DNA from: Rallus limicola
Taxonomy: Eukaryota > Chordata > Aves > Gruiformes > Rallidae
Length of the DNA: 64,000 nucleotides
Direction of reading: 5' to 3'
NCBI GenBank assembly: GCA_022605955.1
Contig: JAKCOZ010000576.1
Coordinates: 1-64,000, forward strand
Below are positions 18,830-46,831 of the stretch, piece after piece. The notes below the pieces were generated by a model. That model saw only the letters and a list, made by a program, of their open reading frames with translations. It did not search any database and was not told where the DNA came from. Each line of letters opens with the position of its first letter. Positions within the stretch are counted from its first letter, which is position 1. The position numbers were made by a program, and so were the translations under genes.

Positions 18830-19625
18830 CCAGTGCCTCCCAGTGCAAACCAGTGCCAACTGGGGCCTCCCCAGGGCCTTCCCAGTGGCAATTGGGGCGA
18901 ACCAGTGGCATCCCAGTGCCAGCTGGGGCCTTCCCAGGGCCTTACCCAGTGAAAACCAGTGCCAACTGGGGCCTTCCCAGGGCCAACCAGAGCCACCCAG
19001 TGCCTCCCAGTGCCACCCAGTGCCTCCCAATGCCATCCCAGTGCTATCCAGTGCCTTCTCAGTGCCACCCCAGTGCCTTCTAGTGCCTTCCCAGTGCCAT
19101 CCAGTGCCTTCCCAGTGCCAATCAGTGCCATCCAGTACCTTCCCAGTGCCATCCAGTGCCAACCAGTGCTTCCCAGTGCCATCCCAGTGCCATCCAGTGC
19201 CTTCCCAGTGTCAATCAGTGTAAACCAGTGCAAACCAGTGCCAGCTGGAGATTTCCCACGGCCTTCCCAGTGTGAATCAGTGCCATCCATTGCCTTCCCA
19301 GTGCTCCCTGGGGCATCCCAGTGTCTCCCAGTGCCTTCCAGTACTTCCCAGTGGCCTCTGAGTTGACCCAGTGCCTCCCAGTGCCATCCCATTGCCACTG
19401 CAGTGCCTCCCAGTGCCTCCCACTATATTCTGGGACCTCCCAGCGCCATCCCAGTGCAATCCCAGTGCCATCCCAGTGCCTCCCAGCACCTGCCAGTGCC
19501 CTCTGCCTTACCCCAGTACCTTCCAGTGCTCCCTAGAGCATCCCAGTACTTCCCAGTAGCTCCCAGCATTTCCCAGTCCACCCCAACACCCTTCCCAGTT
19601 CCTTCCAGTAACTTCCAGCGCCTTT
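18830..19625. repeat. CCCAGTGCC-type repeat upstream of protease gene 3
   Basis: Continuation of the same family as in intron 1, with units such as TTCCCAGTGCCATCCAGTG. Confidence 0.9.
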
Positions 19626-19639
19626 CCTCTCTGCAGCCC

Positions 19640-20475
19640 ATATTATATTACCCACAATCCCTCGGGGAGGGGGGCGTGGCTTTCCCCCTCGAAGCCCCTC
19701 CCACCCAGAGTGGGTGGGGCCTAATTAACACCAGGGGAGGAATTGCTTAACGATGGGGCGGGGTTGGGGGGTGGGAGGGGGGGGGGGAGGAGGGGGGGTG
19801 GGGGGGTGGGAAGAGGAGAAGAGGAGGATGGAGGCCGGGGGGAGGGGAGGGGAGGGGGGGGTGGGAGGAAGATCCTGGAGGTCGTTGGGGAGGTTCTCCA
19901 TGTCATCATCATCTTCATCATCATCGTCACCTCACCGTGGGGGGGCGGCGGTGGCCGGTTTGGGGACGGGGAGGGGGAGTGGGACAGGGTGGGGGCTCCG
20001 AGGGGCAGCAGCACCAGTGGGGTGGGTGGTGGGACCCAGCTCCAGGGGCAGATGTCACCCAGGGGGTTGGGGAGCCCATGATGCCACCCTGGGGACACGG
20101 GGCTGTCCCCATCCCTGGTCCAGATGCCACCATAGGGACACAGGGACCATCCGAGGTCCGTCTCCAGGGGAACAGCTCATTAACATATTAATTAACCCTA
20201 ATGAGCTCTCCCCAGACCTTTCACCACGTCCTGGTGTCACTGTGTCCCCCACCCCCCCACCCTGGGGTGACCTTGGTGACCAACGAGGCTCCTAATTAGC
20301 GCTGCTGTCTCTGCTAATTAATTCATTAATTAATTGGGTAATTAGCCAGGGCGAGGGAGCTGGGGATTAATTATCCCCGTTAATTGGGCTCATTAATTAA
20401 GCCCTTTCCCCACCAGGGGATGGGGGCTCGTTAGTGCTAACGAAGGAGATCCAGCTGGTCACCCCCAAACCAGTT
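19640..20475. other. Intergenic stretch with G-rich runs and a TAATTA island
   Basis: G-rich simple sequence at 19750-19880 and an ATC/CATCATC run at 19900-19930. From 20175 to 20400 an AT-rich island carries many TAATTA/ATTAAT cores (for example TTAATTAATTCATTAATTAA). No gene seen. Confidence 0.6.
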
Positions 20476-20479
20476 ACCC

Positions 20480-20800
20480 ACCCAGTTCCTACTGCCTGCT
20501 TACCAGTGCTCCCAGTTACCCCATTCCCACGCCCCCCCAAACCAGTTACTCAGTTCCCACTGACCCCCTTCCTTCCCAGTGCTTCCAGTACCATCATCCC
20601 CACCCAGTGCTCCCAGTACTCCACTGCCCCCCCTCCCATCATCCCCACTGCCCCTCCCTCCCAGTACCCCCAGTACCCTCTCTCCCCCATCCCAGTGCTC
20701 CCAGTGTCCATATTCCCTCTTCCTCCCCCATCCCAGTGCTCCCAGTGTCCCTATTCCCTCTTCCTCCCATATCCCAGTGCTCCCAGTATCCCCTTCCCCC
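20480..20800. repeat. CCCAGTGCTCCCAGT repeat downstream of protease gene 4
   Basis: Units with CATCCCAGTGCTCCCAGTG, same motif family as elsewhere in the window. Confidence 0.85.
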
Positions 20801-20832
20801 CACAAATCCACTCTCCAGCTCCACTCTTGTCC

Positions 20833-20838
20833 TTTATT
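20833..20838 (-). terminator. Polyadenylation signal of protease gene 4
   Basis: AATAAA on the minus strand, about 320 bp past the TGA stop of protease gene 4. Confidence 0.7.
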
Positions 20839-20894
20839 CTCCCCACCCCCCCGAGGCCCAGGGGCATCCTGGGAAATTCCCCCCTCCCCCCCAC

Positions 20895-21145
20895 CATGGG
20901 GTGGAGATGGTGGGATGGGGGAATGGTGGGATGGGGGGGAGATGGGGGGATGGGGATTATGGGATGGGGATTGTGGGATGGAGGGAGATGGTGGGATGGG
21001 GGGAGATGGTGGGATGGAGATGATGGGATGGAGATGGTGGGATGGAGATGGTGGGATGGAGATGGTGGGATGTGGGGGGAGATGGTGGGTTGGGGGTGAA
21101 GCTGGTGGGATGGAGATGGTGGGATGTGGGTGGAGCTGGTGGGGG
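20895..21145. repeat. GATGGTGGGATGGA repeat in the 3-prime UTR of protease gene 4
   Basis: About 15-bp units of GATGGTGGGATGGGG-type sequence between the stop codon and the polyadenylation signal. Confidence 0.8.
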
Positions 21146-21160
21146 GCCTGGGCCAGGTCC

Positions 21161-26766
<5,606 letters not shown>

Positions 26767-27267
26767 TCCTGGATGGAGAGGAAGCAAATGGGATCAGCCC
26801 TGGGAGGGCGGCCAGGGGCAGCCTTGGGGGGCTGCAGGGAAGGTCCTCAGCGGTGGCTACCGGCCTCCTACGTGGGGTGGAGGTGACGTGGGATGGAGGT
26901 GACGTGGCTGGGATGGTGGTGGTGTGTTGATGCACCTCCCCCCTTAGAGACCACCCTTTAGGGTGGTCTTGGACCCTCCTCTCCTCCTTGGTTTGATTGA
27001 GCTCAGCTCTCTGGTGGCACCAAAGCCCAGCTGTAGGAGCTCAGGAAGGACCACTTCCCTCCGGACCCAGGAGACCCAAGCTAAACTGGGACACTCCAGA
27101 GGGTCTTCCCACCAGACCCCCACCCAAAAACCCAGCTGAGCACGTGGGGATGGGCGGCTCCACAGGGAGAGATGGAGACACCTGGCTCCCACGCCACCCC
27201 AGCCCCCGCAGCATCCATCCCTCCCAGGGGGATGTCCTCCTTCCTGGCCAACGGGGGATGGACTCAC

Positions 27268-27305
27268 CTGCCAAGAGGAGAAGGACGGGGCTGGCTCGGA
27301 GCGTC
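27268..27305 (-). other. Probable untranslated first exon of protease gene 4
   Basis: A strong donor CTTGGCAG/GTGAGT ends at 27268, about 66-73 bp downstream of the TATA box. The next exon acceptor is at 26768, three bases before the ATG. The start of this exon is set only by typical TATA-to-TSS spacing. Confidence 0.55.
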
Positions 27306-27333
27306 GGGAAGCCGAAAGCTGTTGGCTGGGGTA

Positions 27334-27341
27334 TATTTATA
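27334..27341 (-). promoter_or_regulatory. TATA box of protease gene 4
   Basis: TATAAATA on the minus strand inside GGGTATAAATATACCCC, followed about 65 bp later by a good splice donor. Confidence 0.75.
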
Positions 27342-27344
27342 CCC

Positions 27345-27765
27345 GGGGTGGAAAGTAGGCCGTGTCTCCGCCGAGGTGAGTCAAGAGCGGTTGGGTCCCG
27401 CCGCGGCAGCGGGGCGAGCGTGGCCCGTGGGTGTCTCCCCGGCCCCGGGAGGTGATTATGGCTTTGATGTCCTGGAGGAAACACCGACGGGTTCCTGGGC
27501 ACGAGGGAAACGCCCGATCCTCCTGTCCGTCTGTCCGTCCATCCTCAGAGCCGCCCTGGACACTGGGTGTCCTTACCCCCCCACTTCTCCTCCTCCTCCC
27601 CACTCCGCCCCAGAAATGAAGTTGAAGCCCAGATAGGGGGGAACTGGGTGGTTGAACCCCCTGGTTGAGGGGTGGGGGTGTCAAAGGGGGGGGGTGTTCC
27701 CTTTCTCTCACCCCCTGAGGCTCAATGGAGGTGTCGGGGTGCTGAGTCAGCCCCTGTGTGCTGTC
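27345..27765. other. Intergenic DNA right of the protease gene 4 promoter
   Basis: Mixed GC-rich sequence without a recognisable gene; it should hold upstream regulatory DNA of gene 4. Confidence 0.4.
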
Positions 27766-27769
27766 TGCT

Positions 27770-28615
27770 GCCCGCCCTGTCTGTCTGTCTGTCTGTGTAA
27801 TTGTGAGTCCGTCTGGGTGTCTGGCTGCTCATCCATCTGTCTGGCCTCCCACCTGCCTGTCCGTCCGTCCGTCCGTCCATCCATCCATCTATCCATCCAT
27901 CCATCCATCCATCCTTCCATCCATCCATCCATCTCTGTGGCCATCTGACTGGAAGCCTGGCTGTCCATCTGTCCGGCCGCTCTTCTGTGCATCCAATTCT
28001 AGGTCTGTCCATTTGTCTGTCCCCCATCCCCCTCCCTTTCTGTCCATCCAGTGTAAGTCTGTTTGTCCTCCATCCATCCGTCCACCTGTCCATCCATCCC
28101 CAGCTCTGTCCATCTGCCCATCTGACTGCAAGTACGCCTGTCTGTCAGCCTCTCTGTCCTTCTCTCTGTCCCATCCATCCCTGCATCCTTTCACTGTCCA
28201 TCTGTCCATCCATCCATCCCTTCATCTCTCCATCTCTTTGCCCATCAGCCTGTCTGTCTGTCCCTCTGCCATCAGTCAACCCACCTGTTTCTGCCTCTGT
28301 CCCTTCACCTCCACGTCCATACCCACCTCTCTCCATCTCTATAGCCGCCCCTCTGTCCGACTGTCTTTCCAGTGAGGTGGATAGCTGTCTGTCCATCTCT
28401 CCTCCTATCCATCTGTCCATCTGTCTGTCCGTCTGTCTGTCCATCTGTCCATTAAACCATTCCTCCATCCAGCTCTGCAGTTAGCTGTCCATCCATCCAT
28501 CCCTCCATCCATCTATCCCTCCATCCATCCATCCATCCATCCATCCATCCATCCATCCATCTGTCCATCCATCCATCTGTCTGTCCATCCCTCCCTCTGC
28601 CCTCACCACAGGGTC
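27770..28615. repeat. CCAT/CTGT tetranucleotide-rich microsatellite region
   Basis: About 840 bp of CCATCCAT, CTGTCTGTC and CTGTCCATC runs, for example (CCAT)n at 27876-27935 and 28520-28580. The Ser/Pro/His-rich and Trp/Met/Asp-rich frames on the two strands are artefacts. Confidence 0.95.
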
Positions 28616-28619
28616 CAGA

Positions 28620-29955
28620 AGCCAGGTTACACACACACTTGTTCACACCCCCCACCCTCCCCCCTGGGCGCGTGTTCACGTGTGTGCGAGGACGCTGGTT
28701 GAGGTGCCACCTCCCAGGAGGGACCCTCACGGTGGGAGGGGGAGATGATAGACCCTGGAGGTCCCCAAGGACCTACATGCCACCTGCCCTTGGCACCTGG
28801 TGGCACCTCGTCCCCGATGAGTCACGCCGCGGACGTGGGTGAGCGATGGGCGAGGCCACGTCCCGCTGCCAACCCCGCTGAGCCCTGCGAGTCGCTTCTG
28901 GTGAGTCAGGGGGACAGCGGGGATGGAGGTGCCGCTTGTCATCCCCCCACCCCCCCAACCCCCAGCTGGCCACTGTCCCCATCCCCAGAGGTGTGTCACC
29001 TCCCCGTCCCCAATGGCACAGGGGTTTGGGAGGTCTCCTCCCAAGGTGGGAGGTGACCACCCCCCACGCCCAGAGAGGGTGACCCTGGTGCCATCAGCAT
29101 CACCCCAGGACCATCTCCTCCTGGGGTGGTGGCAGCAGTTGAGGACCCCAGCGTCTCCCAGTCCTTCCCAGGGCAGGTTTCTTGTGCGTGTCGGGGTGTG
29201 GGGCAGGTGCTGGGTGGATGGGGCGGGTGGCCCCAAATTCCTGCTGAGCTCAGCAGCGCTCACCAGGCCCCTGGCACATCCTTCCAGGAGGTTCAAGCCA
29301 TCTTTACCGATGGTTCTCCATCCCTTGGGAGAACCTCCTTTCAGCTCTGGCATGTCCTGTGGCCAGAAGGTTTCCAAAGGAAGATTTTTAGGCACTGATG
29401 GGTCCCCTAAAGCCAAGATGTGTCCAACCATCCTCGATGCTGGTGAGACCCAAGCTGCAACACGGGTGCAGGAACTCCAGGGGTGGTTTGAAGGCACCAT
29501 TGGGTCCCTTTGGCAGGGCCAGGAGAGGAGGCAAAGTTGGGAGCAGCTCAAGGCAATTAACAGCCTGAAGAGCAATTAAGGGTGGAGAATGAACCTGGGA
29601 GCCGAGTCCTGACGAAAGGGAAGGCCGGGGTTGGGATGAATCAGGGTTTGGAGATGCTGATCTCGCTCTCTGCTGGTGGCAAGAGGAAGCCTGGGGCTGG
29701 GTTTGGTCCTAAACCTGGAGGTGAAGCTGGAGCTCCTGGAAGGATAGCTGTCCCGGTGGAGGGTTGGTTTGTGGAGATCCTCAGCGAGGAGGTTGTGGCC
29801 TTGGGGGAGCCCAGGCTGTGGCTTTGGGAAGCCCTTTGTGGAGACCTGGCCCACGGAGATCTCACCAGGATGCCGTTCCCTGGAGATCCCGTCCCGTGGA
29901 GATCTAATCCACTGGGTTAATCCACGGCCACCTCTTCCCTGTGGAGATTCAGTCC
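28620..29955. other. Intergenic DNA between protease genes 4 and 5, no gene seen
   Basis: Mostly unique sequence. Open frames exist on both strands, but none has a recognisable domain, leader or splice pattern. Confidence 0.4.
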
Positions 29956-29959
29956 ACGA

Positions 29960-30505
29960 AGTTGAACCCACCAGGATCTCAGACCACGGATAACTGGCCC
30001 ACTAAAGAACCTCTTCATGGGGAGCTGGGCTGTGGGAATCCCACTGGTGGAGCCCTGGTCTGTGTTGGTCTCATCTACAAGGGTCCTGCCAGTGGAGATC
30101 TTATCCATGGAGGGGTCGGCTGCAGGGATCATCTGAGGGGAGCTCATCCATGGGGATCCCATCCAGGGAGCCCTTGGGGAGCTCATCCATGGGGATCCCA
30201 TCCACAGAGCACTTGGGCCACAGTGGTCCTGGTGGAGAGGTGTGGTGGGCAGAGATCTCACCCACTGGGATCCGTGGAGGTGCCACCCATGAAGGGGTGG
30301 GACACAATGATCCCAGACCATGGAGATCAACTCTGCAGGGCTTCAAAGCACGAGGAGCCCATCCTTGGGGATCCCATCTCCCCACAGCCATGGAGATCTG
30401 GTCCACAGAAATCCCTTCCATGGAGATCCCACCCACGGGGATCTGCTCTGTAGATGCTCCATCCTTGGCCGTGAAGGTCCAGAGAGATCCGATCCACGAG
30501 GATCC
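29960..30505. repeat. CATGGAGATCCCATCC-type minisatellite
   Basis: Irregular units of 20-40 bp with CCATGGGGATCCCATCCA and GTGGAGATC. Intergenic. Confidence 0.8.
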
Positions 30506-30509
30506 CTGA

Positions 30510-32855
30510 TCCCCCGGGGGACATGAAGGGATGAGGGGACATCACAAGGTGACACATGGGGGGGTCCCAAGGGGAACAGAGATCTTGGGGAGGGGGACAT
30601 GTGAGGGGTTGTCGGGGGGAACCGAGGGGACACAAGGGCACGTGGGGACACAGAAGGGAGGGACGGGGACGGGTGGGGTGGTGGGACCCACAGAGGAACC
30701 CATGAGGGGCCCCAGAGCCCCCTGGAGATGGGGGGATGGGGGGGGGGGGGCAATGATGACATCATCAGTGCAGTGCTGGGGGCTGGGGTTGGGTCCAACC
30801 AGTTCTCCCAGTTCCTCAGCTCCCTTCTCAGGGCGTAATTAAGTGCTAATTACCTAATTACCCTGCGGGCTTAGGCAGAGCCAGCCTGGGCCTGCCACCC
30901 ACTGCCAGGGCCACCCAGGACCTCCTGCTCATCCCCTCCTCTCCCCTCCACCGCTTGCAGTGGGAGGGAGGGGACATGCCACCGCCACCCCCCAACCCCT
31001 CCCAGATGTCCTCAGAGCCCTGGGAGCCCTGGGTCCAGGGTGGCCCCGGGTGACACAAGAGGTGGCAGTGCCCCAAGTGACGTGGTAGGTGGCCCTGGTT
31101 GACACATGGGGGTGGCAGCGCTGTGGGTGGCTGTGCCCTGGGTGACACAAGGGGGTGGCAGTGCCCCAGGTGACCCCAGGGGGGTGGCCCTGGGTGACGC
31201 ACAGGCAGGCAGCACCATGGGTGGCTGCATCCTGGGTGACACAGGGGGTGGCTCAGGGGACATGGGTGACACAGGGGTGGTGGTGCCAGGTGCCAACGGT
31301 GCCGGGTTCCTTGGCAGTGGCCACGCTCCAGCTGTTCCTGGCATGGGTCAACGCTACCTCCACGGACACGGTGACCTCCTGGACCCCATGGACCTGGCTG
31401 TGCCACCTACAGCACCGCGAACGCCTTGGCTTCACCCCAAGGGCTCCACCGCCTCGTGTAGACCCCCCAGCAATGGGATGACCAACCCTCCATGGGCACA
31501 AGGAGAAGACCTTGTTAGGTGGACCCCAATGGATGCCTGCCTGTGCCTTCATCAGCGTGTTGAAGGTTCCCCCATGGACACCCTGACCAGACCCCCATGG
31601 ACATATTGACCAGACCTCCGTGGACATGCTGACCAGACCCCCAGGGACACATTGATGAGATCCCAATAGGCACCTTGACCATTGACAAGCTGAAGCTGCC
31701 AGCGCTGGAACCCAAGTAGCAGCCCACCACACCTGATGACCACCAGCACGGGACCTTCCAAGCCAAACCTCCTTCAAGGGACGCTGAAAGGTGGTTGAAC
31801 CTCCTCGTGAAAGGTTGGGTGAGGGCTGGAAGTCACCATTGGCCACCGTTGGCCCCAGCAGCCACAAGCAATCCCTTCTCCACCTCCCTGGGGATTTGGA
31901 CCTGGACCAAATCCTCTTTCCCCACCGCGGCGGCCAGACAGGGCCCACACCCTCCAACACACCGGGCCTCGGACACGTGGGGGAAGAGGGAGGGTGACAC
32001 CTTGCGCAAGGCCCCCGGCGCGTCGCTCCCTGCCCAGTCGAGCCACGGGGGACGACACGTGACGGCGTGACCTTGCCAGTTCTCCTCTCAAAGCATCGAG
32101 GTGCTTTTGAGACCCACCAACCCCTCCACCACCTCCTGTAGACCACGTCACGGTCAAGCTGGGCTGGAACCGCTCTCCATCCCACCCCCAGCCAACCAAA
32201 ACAGGACCATGATGATCCCATGGAGGGGAACCCCCCGCCCCACCACGCACCCCACAGCTCCCTGTGAATTTTGGCCTCCAGCGGGTGATTTCTTCTCGCT
32301 CACCAACCAGCGCTGGGTGGATGATCCCCGTCGGGGAGGTAAAACAATCCTGATCTACTGCCAAGTTACCCCAGGTGGGGAAATTTGGCCCCTTCTGCTC
32401 CCGCTGAGTCACGGGGTGATTTTTTTCCCCTCTGGGGATGGGAAGTTCTCCCCTGGTCAGACATTGACCCATGGACCTGGGATGGAGACATCAAGAGGGA
32501 AGGTCTGGCCCTGGGGCATCGCAAGGGCTTGTTGTTCTTTTGAGGGGACATTGAGATGGATTTTGATCCCCCCCCATCCCACTCCGTGGTGGTGCAAAGG
32601 GCCCTGGGGTGACCCCCAAACCAGCCAAGACAGCGGGGTCACCAGGTCTACCTGGAGTAGGGTCATGAGGTCTACCCGCAGTAGGGTCACCAGGTCTAAC
32701 TCGTGGTCTACCCCACGGTTGGGCTGTCAGATCTGCCCCCCAGGGCGGTGAATCGAGTCTTCTCCTCCCCCTGTGAGGTCTGGGGCAACTTGGGACACCT
32801 TGACCCATGTTCCATCCAATGGCGACGTGGTGAAAAGCCACGTCAAAAAACCACC
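30510..32855. other. Intergenic DNA, minor repeats, no gene seen
   Basis: A TAATTA cluster lies at 30836-30862, a GTGGCAGTGCCC-type minisatellite at 31020-31290 and a GACCAGACCCCCATGGACA minisatellite at 31560-31680. The rest is unique GC-rich DNA without a recognisable exon. Confidence 0.45.
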
Positions 32856-32861
32856 TTTATT
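32856..32861 (-). terminator. Polyadenylation signal of protease gene 5
   Basis: AATAAA on the minus strand, about 200 bp past the TGA stop of protease gene 5. Confidence 0.75.
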
Positions 32862-33063
32862 CATCAACATCTCAACAGGGACCCAGTGTCCAACCCCTGC
32901 CCCACCTCCAAGGGCGTGTGCTCCAGCGCTCGGACCTGCCGGCTCTGGGGGAACCTTCATCAGGGAGGAAGAGGAGGCGCTGTTTGCGGGGCGGGGGGGG
33001 GGGGGGGGGGGGGAGGGTCCATCTCATGGTCTTGGGGGCTGGGGATGGCTTTGGGTTGGGGGT

Positions 33064-35139
<2,076 letters not shown>

Positions 35140-35254
35140 GCCGGAGGGCCAGAAGCTACAGGGAGGTGGGGAGGGGGTGAGTGTGGGTGGGGGGGGGTCA
35201 TGGGGGGTGGGTCAGGGTGGGGGTGAGGACTTTTGGGGACACGGGGGTGCCAGG

Positions 35255-35835
35255 ATGGGAAGTAAATGAGGATGGAGAAGAAGGGGGGGAAAGGAGGAAG
35301 AGGAAGGAAGGGGGTGGGAAAGGGGGAGGATGGTGGAAAAGGAGGGGGGGAAGGACGGGAAAGGGGGAGAAAGATGAGGAAGGGGGAAGGGAAAAGGGAA
35401 GGGAAGGGGGAAGTGAGACAGGGAAGGGAGGATGGGAAGGGGGGAGGAAGATGAGGAAAAGGAGAGGACAGGGAAGGTAGGGAGGAGGACAGGAAAGGGG
35501 GGAGGAAGATGGGGAAGGGAAAAGGGAAAGGGGATGGGAAGGGGGAAAGGATGATGGGGAAGGGGGAGAAAGGACCAGAAGGAGGGGAAGGAAGATGGGG
35601 AAGGGAGGATGGGAAAAGGGAGAGGAGAACGGGGAAGGAAGATCAGGAAGGGGGAAAGGGAGGATGGGGAAGGAGGGGAGGAAGATGAGGAAGGGAGAAG
35701 GGAAAAAGGACAGGGGAAGGGGACAGGAAGGGGGAAGAGGGAGAGAGAATGGGAAGCAGAGAGGAAGATGAAGAAGGGGGAAGGACAAGAAAGCCCAGAG
35801 GGAGGGAGGGCTGCAAGGAAGGAGGGAAGACAAGG
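35255..35835. repeat. Polypurine (GGAAGG/GGGGAA) tract in intron 1 of protease gene 5
   Basis: Nearly 580 bp of almost pure purine on the plus strand ([22 protein letters not shown] units), hence polypyrimidine in the transcript. Confidence 0.95.
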
Positions 35836-35931
35836 GACAAGGAGCTGCCCTGAACCCCCCTCCCCCAACCCCTGCCCCCCCCAACAGGTGTCATCCCCCC
35901 ACCCCACCCCCCTGAGGTCCCATCTTCCTAC

Positions 35932-36012
35932 CGTGGGGGGTGGGGTGGGGGGTGGGAGGTGCCGTGGGGGCCGCGGGGAGGGTGGTGAAGCACCGGGGCC
36001 GCCGGCGCGTCG
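35932..36012 (-). other. Probable untranslated first exon of protease gene 5
   Basis: A donor CCCACG/GTAGGAAG ends at 35932. The start is set only by spacing from the TATA box at 36037-36046. Confidence 0.45.
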
Positions 36013-36035
36013 TCGTCTTGCTCTTGCCAGCGCCG

Positions 36036-36046
36036 GGTTTTTATCC
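36036..36046 (-). promoter_or_regulatory. TATA box of protease gene 5
   Basis: GGATAAAAACC on the minus strand in GC-rich DNA, upstream of a plausible untranslated exon. Confidence 0.6.
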
Positions 36047-36189
36047 TGAGCTGGAGGAGGAAGCGGCTTCCTCCGCCTTCTCCTCTAATCCCAGCCAAGG
36101 TTCCGGCACCTTCCGCCAAGGAAACGGCCTGGGAGGGGGCGTTGGAGGTGGGGTGTCACCTCGGGTTGGGGATGGGGTGGGATGAGGAT

Positions 36190-36835
36190 GGGTGGGGAGG
36201 AAGAGGGTGGTGGTGGGGGTCTTGGTGGGCAGCGGGACCTGGGGGTGGGTGAAGGGGGTTGAGGGGCACCAGGCTCCATCTCTAGTGGGGTTGGACCCCC
36301 AAATGTGTCCCCTTGGTGGGCAGCGGGACAGGGGGGTGGGGGAAGGGGCCTGAGGGGCACCAGGACCCATCTCCAGTGGGGTTGGACCCCAAAATGTGTC
36401 CCCTTGGTGGGCACCAGAAATGGGACCCATTGAGAGGACACCAAGAGGCATCTCGGATGGGGTCAGACCCCAAAACGTGTCCCCTTGGTGGGCAGCAGGA
36501 CCTGGGGGTGGATGAAGGGGGTTGAGGGGCACCAGGACCCATCTCCAGTGGGGTTGGACCCCAAAACGTGTCTCCTTGGTGGGCAGCAGGATGGGTCTTG
36601 GATGGGGTTGGACGCCAAAAGGTGGTTCCTCCAGAGTGTGGGGCTGGAGAAGGGCTGAGGGGCACCAGGACACGTGGGGGGGTTCAACCCCAAAACACGG
36701 CTCCTCACCAGGAATGGGACCCATTGAGAGGACAACAGGACCCATCTCAGGGGGGGTCAACCCCCAAAACGCGTCCCCTTGGTGGGCAGCAGGAGCTGGG
36801 GGTGGTGAAGGGGGTTAAGGGGCACCAGGACCCCT
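36190..36835. repeat. Minisatellite between protease gene 5 and DYRK1B
   Basis: Units of roughly 60-120 bp share GGGGTTGGACCCCAAAA, GTGTCCCCTTGGTGGGCA and GAGGGGCACCAGGACCCAT. Confidence 0.9.
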
Positions 36836-36839
36836 CTTG

Positions 36840-37565
36840 GGGGGATCTTGGGGGGGGGGGCGGCCTTCAGAAGGTGGCTCCTCATGGCTGCAGGACCAAG
36901 GGATGGAGAAGGTGGCTGTGAGGGACCACCAAGACCCTCCCCCCCACCTCACCTCCTCCCTCCAGCAGGACCCCCCAACAACACGGTTCCTCACTGGACG
37001 CTCAACTCAGCCCCCAAGAAGCACCAACCCCCCCTCCCCAGAGTCCTCCAGGTCTCCTTCCTCCTCCTCCTCCCCCCATCCTCACCTTCCTCCCCCACCA
37101 CAGTCCCAAGATCAAGATTGGGGGGGGGACATGGACCCTATAGACCACCCCCCCCCAAATCTTCCCAGTCCCTCCAGAAGCCAGGGAGATGCCTTCACAT
37201 CCCCTCCTCTTCCTCCATCCCCCCCCAAAAGAGCCTCCCAGTTCCCCCTCAGTCCAACCCCAGAAGACCTTATGGAACCTCCCAGTTCCAGGAGGGGGGG
37301 AAACTGGTTGGGAACCAGTCCACCCAGTTCTCTGGAAATCCCAGTTTAACCCTACCCAGTCACTGGGGCTGAACTGGGATGGGCTGGGCTGACTCAGCTG
37401 CCCCTGGATGGTCCAGACTTGCCCTGGGTGGATCATCAGCCAATCAGCTTCGAGCTTATTCAGGAGGTCTCTTAATGAGCTCAGGTGTTAATTGAGCTCC
37501 AGGCAAGTCCTCAAGGTCGTAATTAGTTGGTGCTAATTAACCTGGGGGGCAGGGAGGCCGAGATT
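36840..37565. other. Intergenic DNA with a TAATTA cluster
   Basis: Pro/Ser-rich frames without recognisable domains. At 37470-37545 GTTAATTGAGCTCC and GTAATTAGTTGGTGCTAATTAA form a homeodomain-like cluster. Confidence 0.45.
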
Positions 37566-37569
37566 CAGG

Positions 37570-38035
37570 GGGTGTGGAGTTGTGCCCCCAGTTGCTCCTA
37601 GTTACTCCCAGTTGCCCCCAGTTACCCCCAGTTGCCCCGTTAGCCCAATGCACATCCCCCCAACACTCCCAGTAGCCTCCAGCACTCCCAGTTGCCCCAG
37701 TGCTCCCAGTTTACCCCCAAAAGCTTCCTGTCCCAACACTCCCAGTTCCCTCCCAGTCTGCTCCACAAGCCACTGCTCCCAGTTCCTCCCAGTTGCCCTC
37801 AGAGGCTCACCATCCCAACACTCCCAGTTGCCCCCAGTGCCCTTCATGTCCTCAATGCCCCAGTGCTCCCAGTTATTCCCAGTGCCCCCAGTTGTCCCCA
37901 GGGGCCCAGTTCCTCCCAGTTACCTTAATGCCCTTGATGCCCCAGTGCTCCCAGTTGCCTCAAGTGCCTCCGGTTGCCCCCAATGTCCTCGACACCCCAG
38001 TGCTCCCAGTTGCCCCCAGTTCCTCCCATTCTGCA
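37570..38035. repeat. CCCAGTTGCCCCCAGT-type repeat
   Basis: Units with CACTCCCAGTTGCCCCCAGTG; same CCCAGT family as in other introns. Confidence 0.85.
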
Positions 38036-38039
38036 TTGA

Positions 38040-38272
38040 AAACCGCCTGGTTGGGGTATCGAGGGGCTGGGGGGCTACAGGGACTCCCAAACCCTAGAGC
38101 CCCCCCCCATGTCAGGAGCATGGTCCCTTGGGGGCAAGGGGGGGGGTCAGCATCCCCACCCATAGGTGCCCGCCTCCCAAATCCATGGGTACCCCCCCAA
38201 ATCTATGGGGGGGAGGGTGTCCTCCTTAAATGAGTGCCCCTTCCCCCCCCCCCAATAAAGGTACCCCCAAAT
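38040..38272. other. Short flank downstream of DYRK1B, no gene seen
   Basis: C-rich sequence with CCCCCCAAATCTATGGGG units. No AATAAA for DYRK1B is seen on the minus strand. Confidence 0.4.

Positions 38273-46831
<8,559 letters not shown>

Noticed and set aside
28727..32472. Several 100-320 codon frames between protease genes 4 and 5
   Set aside because: No recognisable domain, leader, splice pattern or codon signature; such frames are common in GC-rich DNA. A lineage-specific gene cannot be excluded but is not supported.
38249..38262. AATAAAG on the plus strand as a polyadenylation signal
   Set aside because: No plus-strand gene ends here; DYRK1B is on the minus strand.
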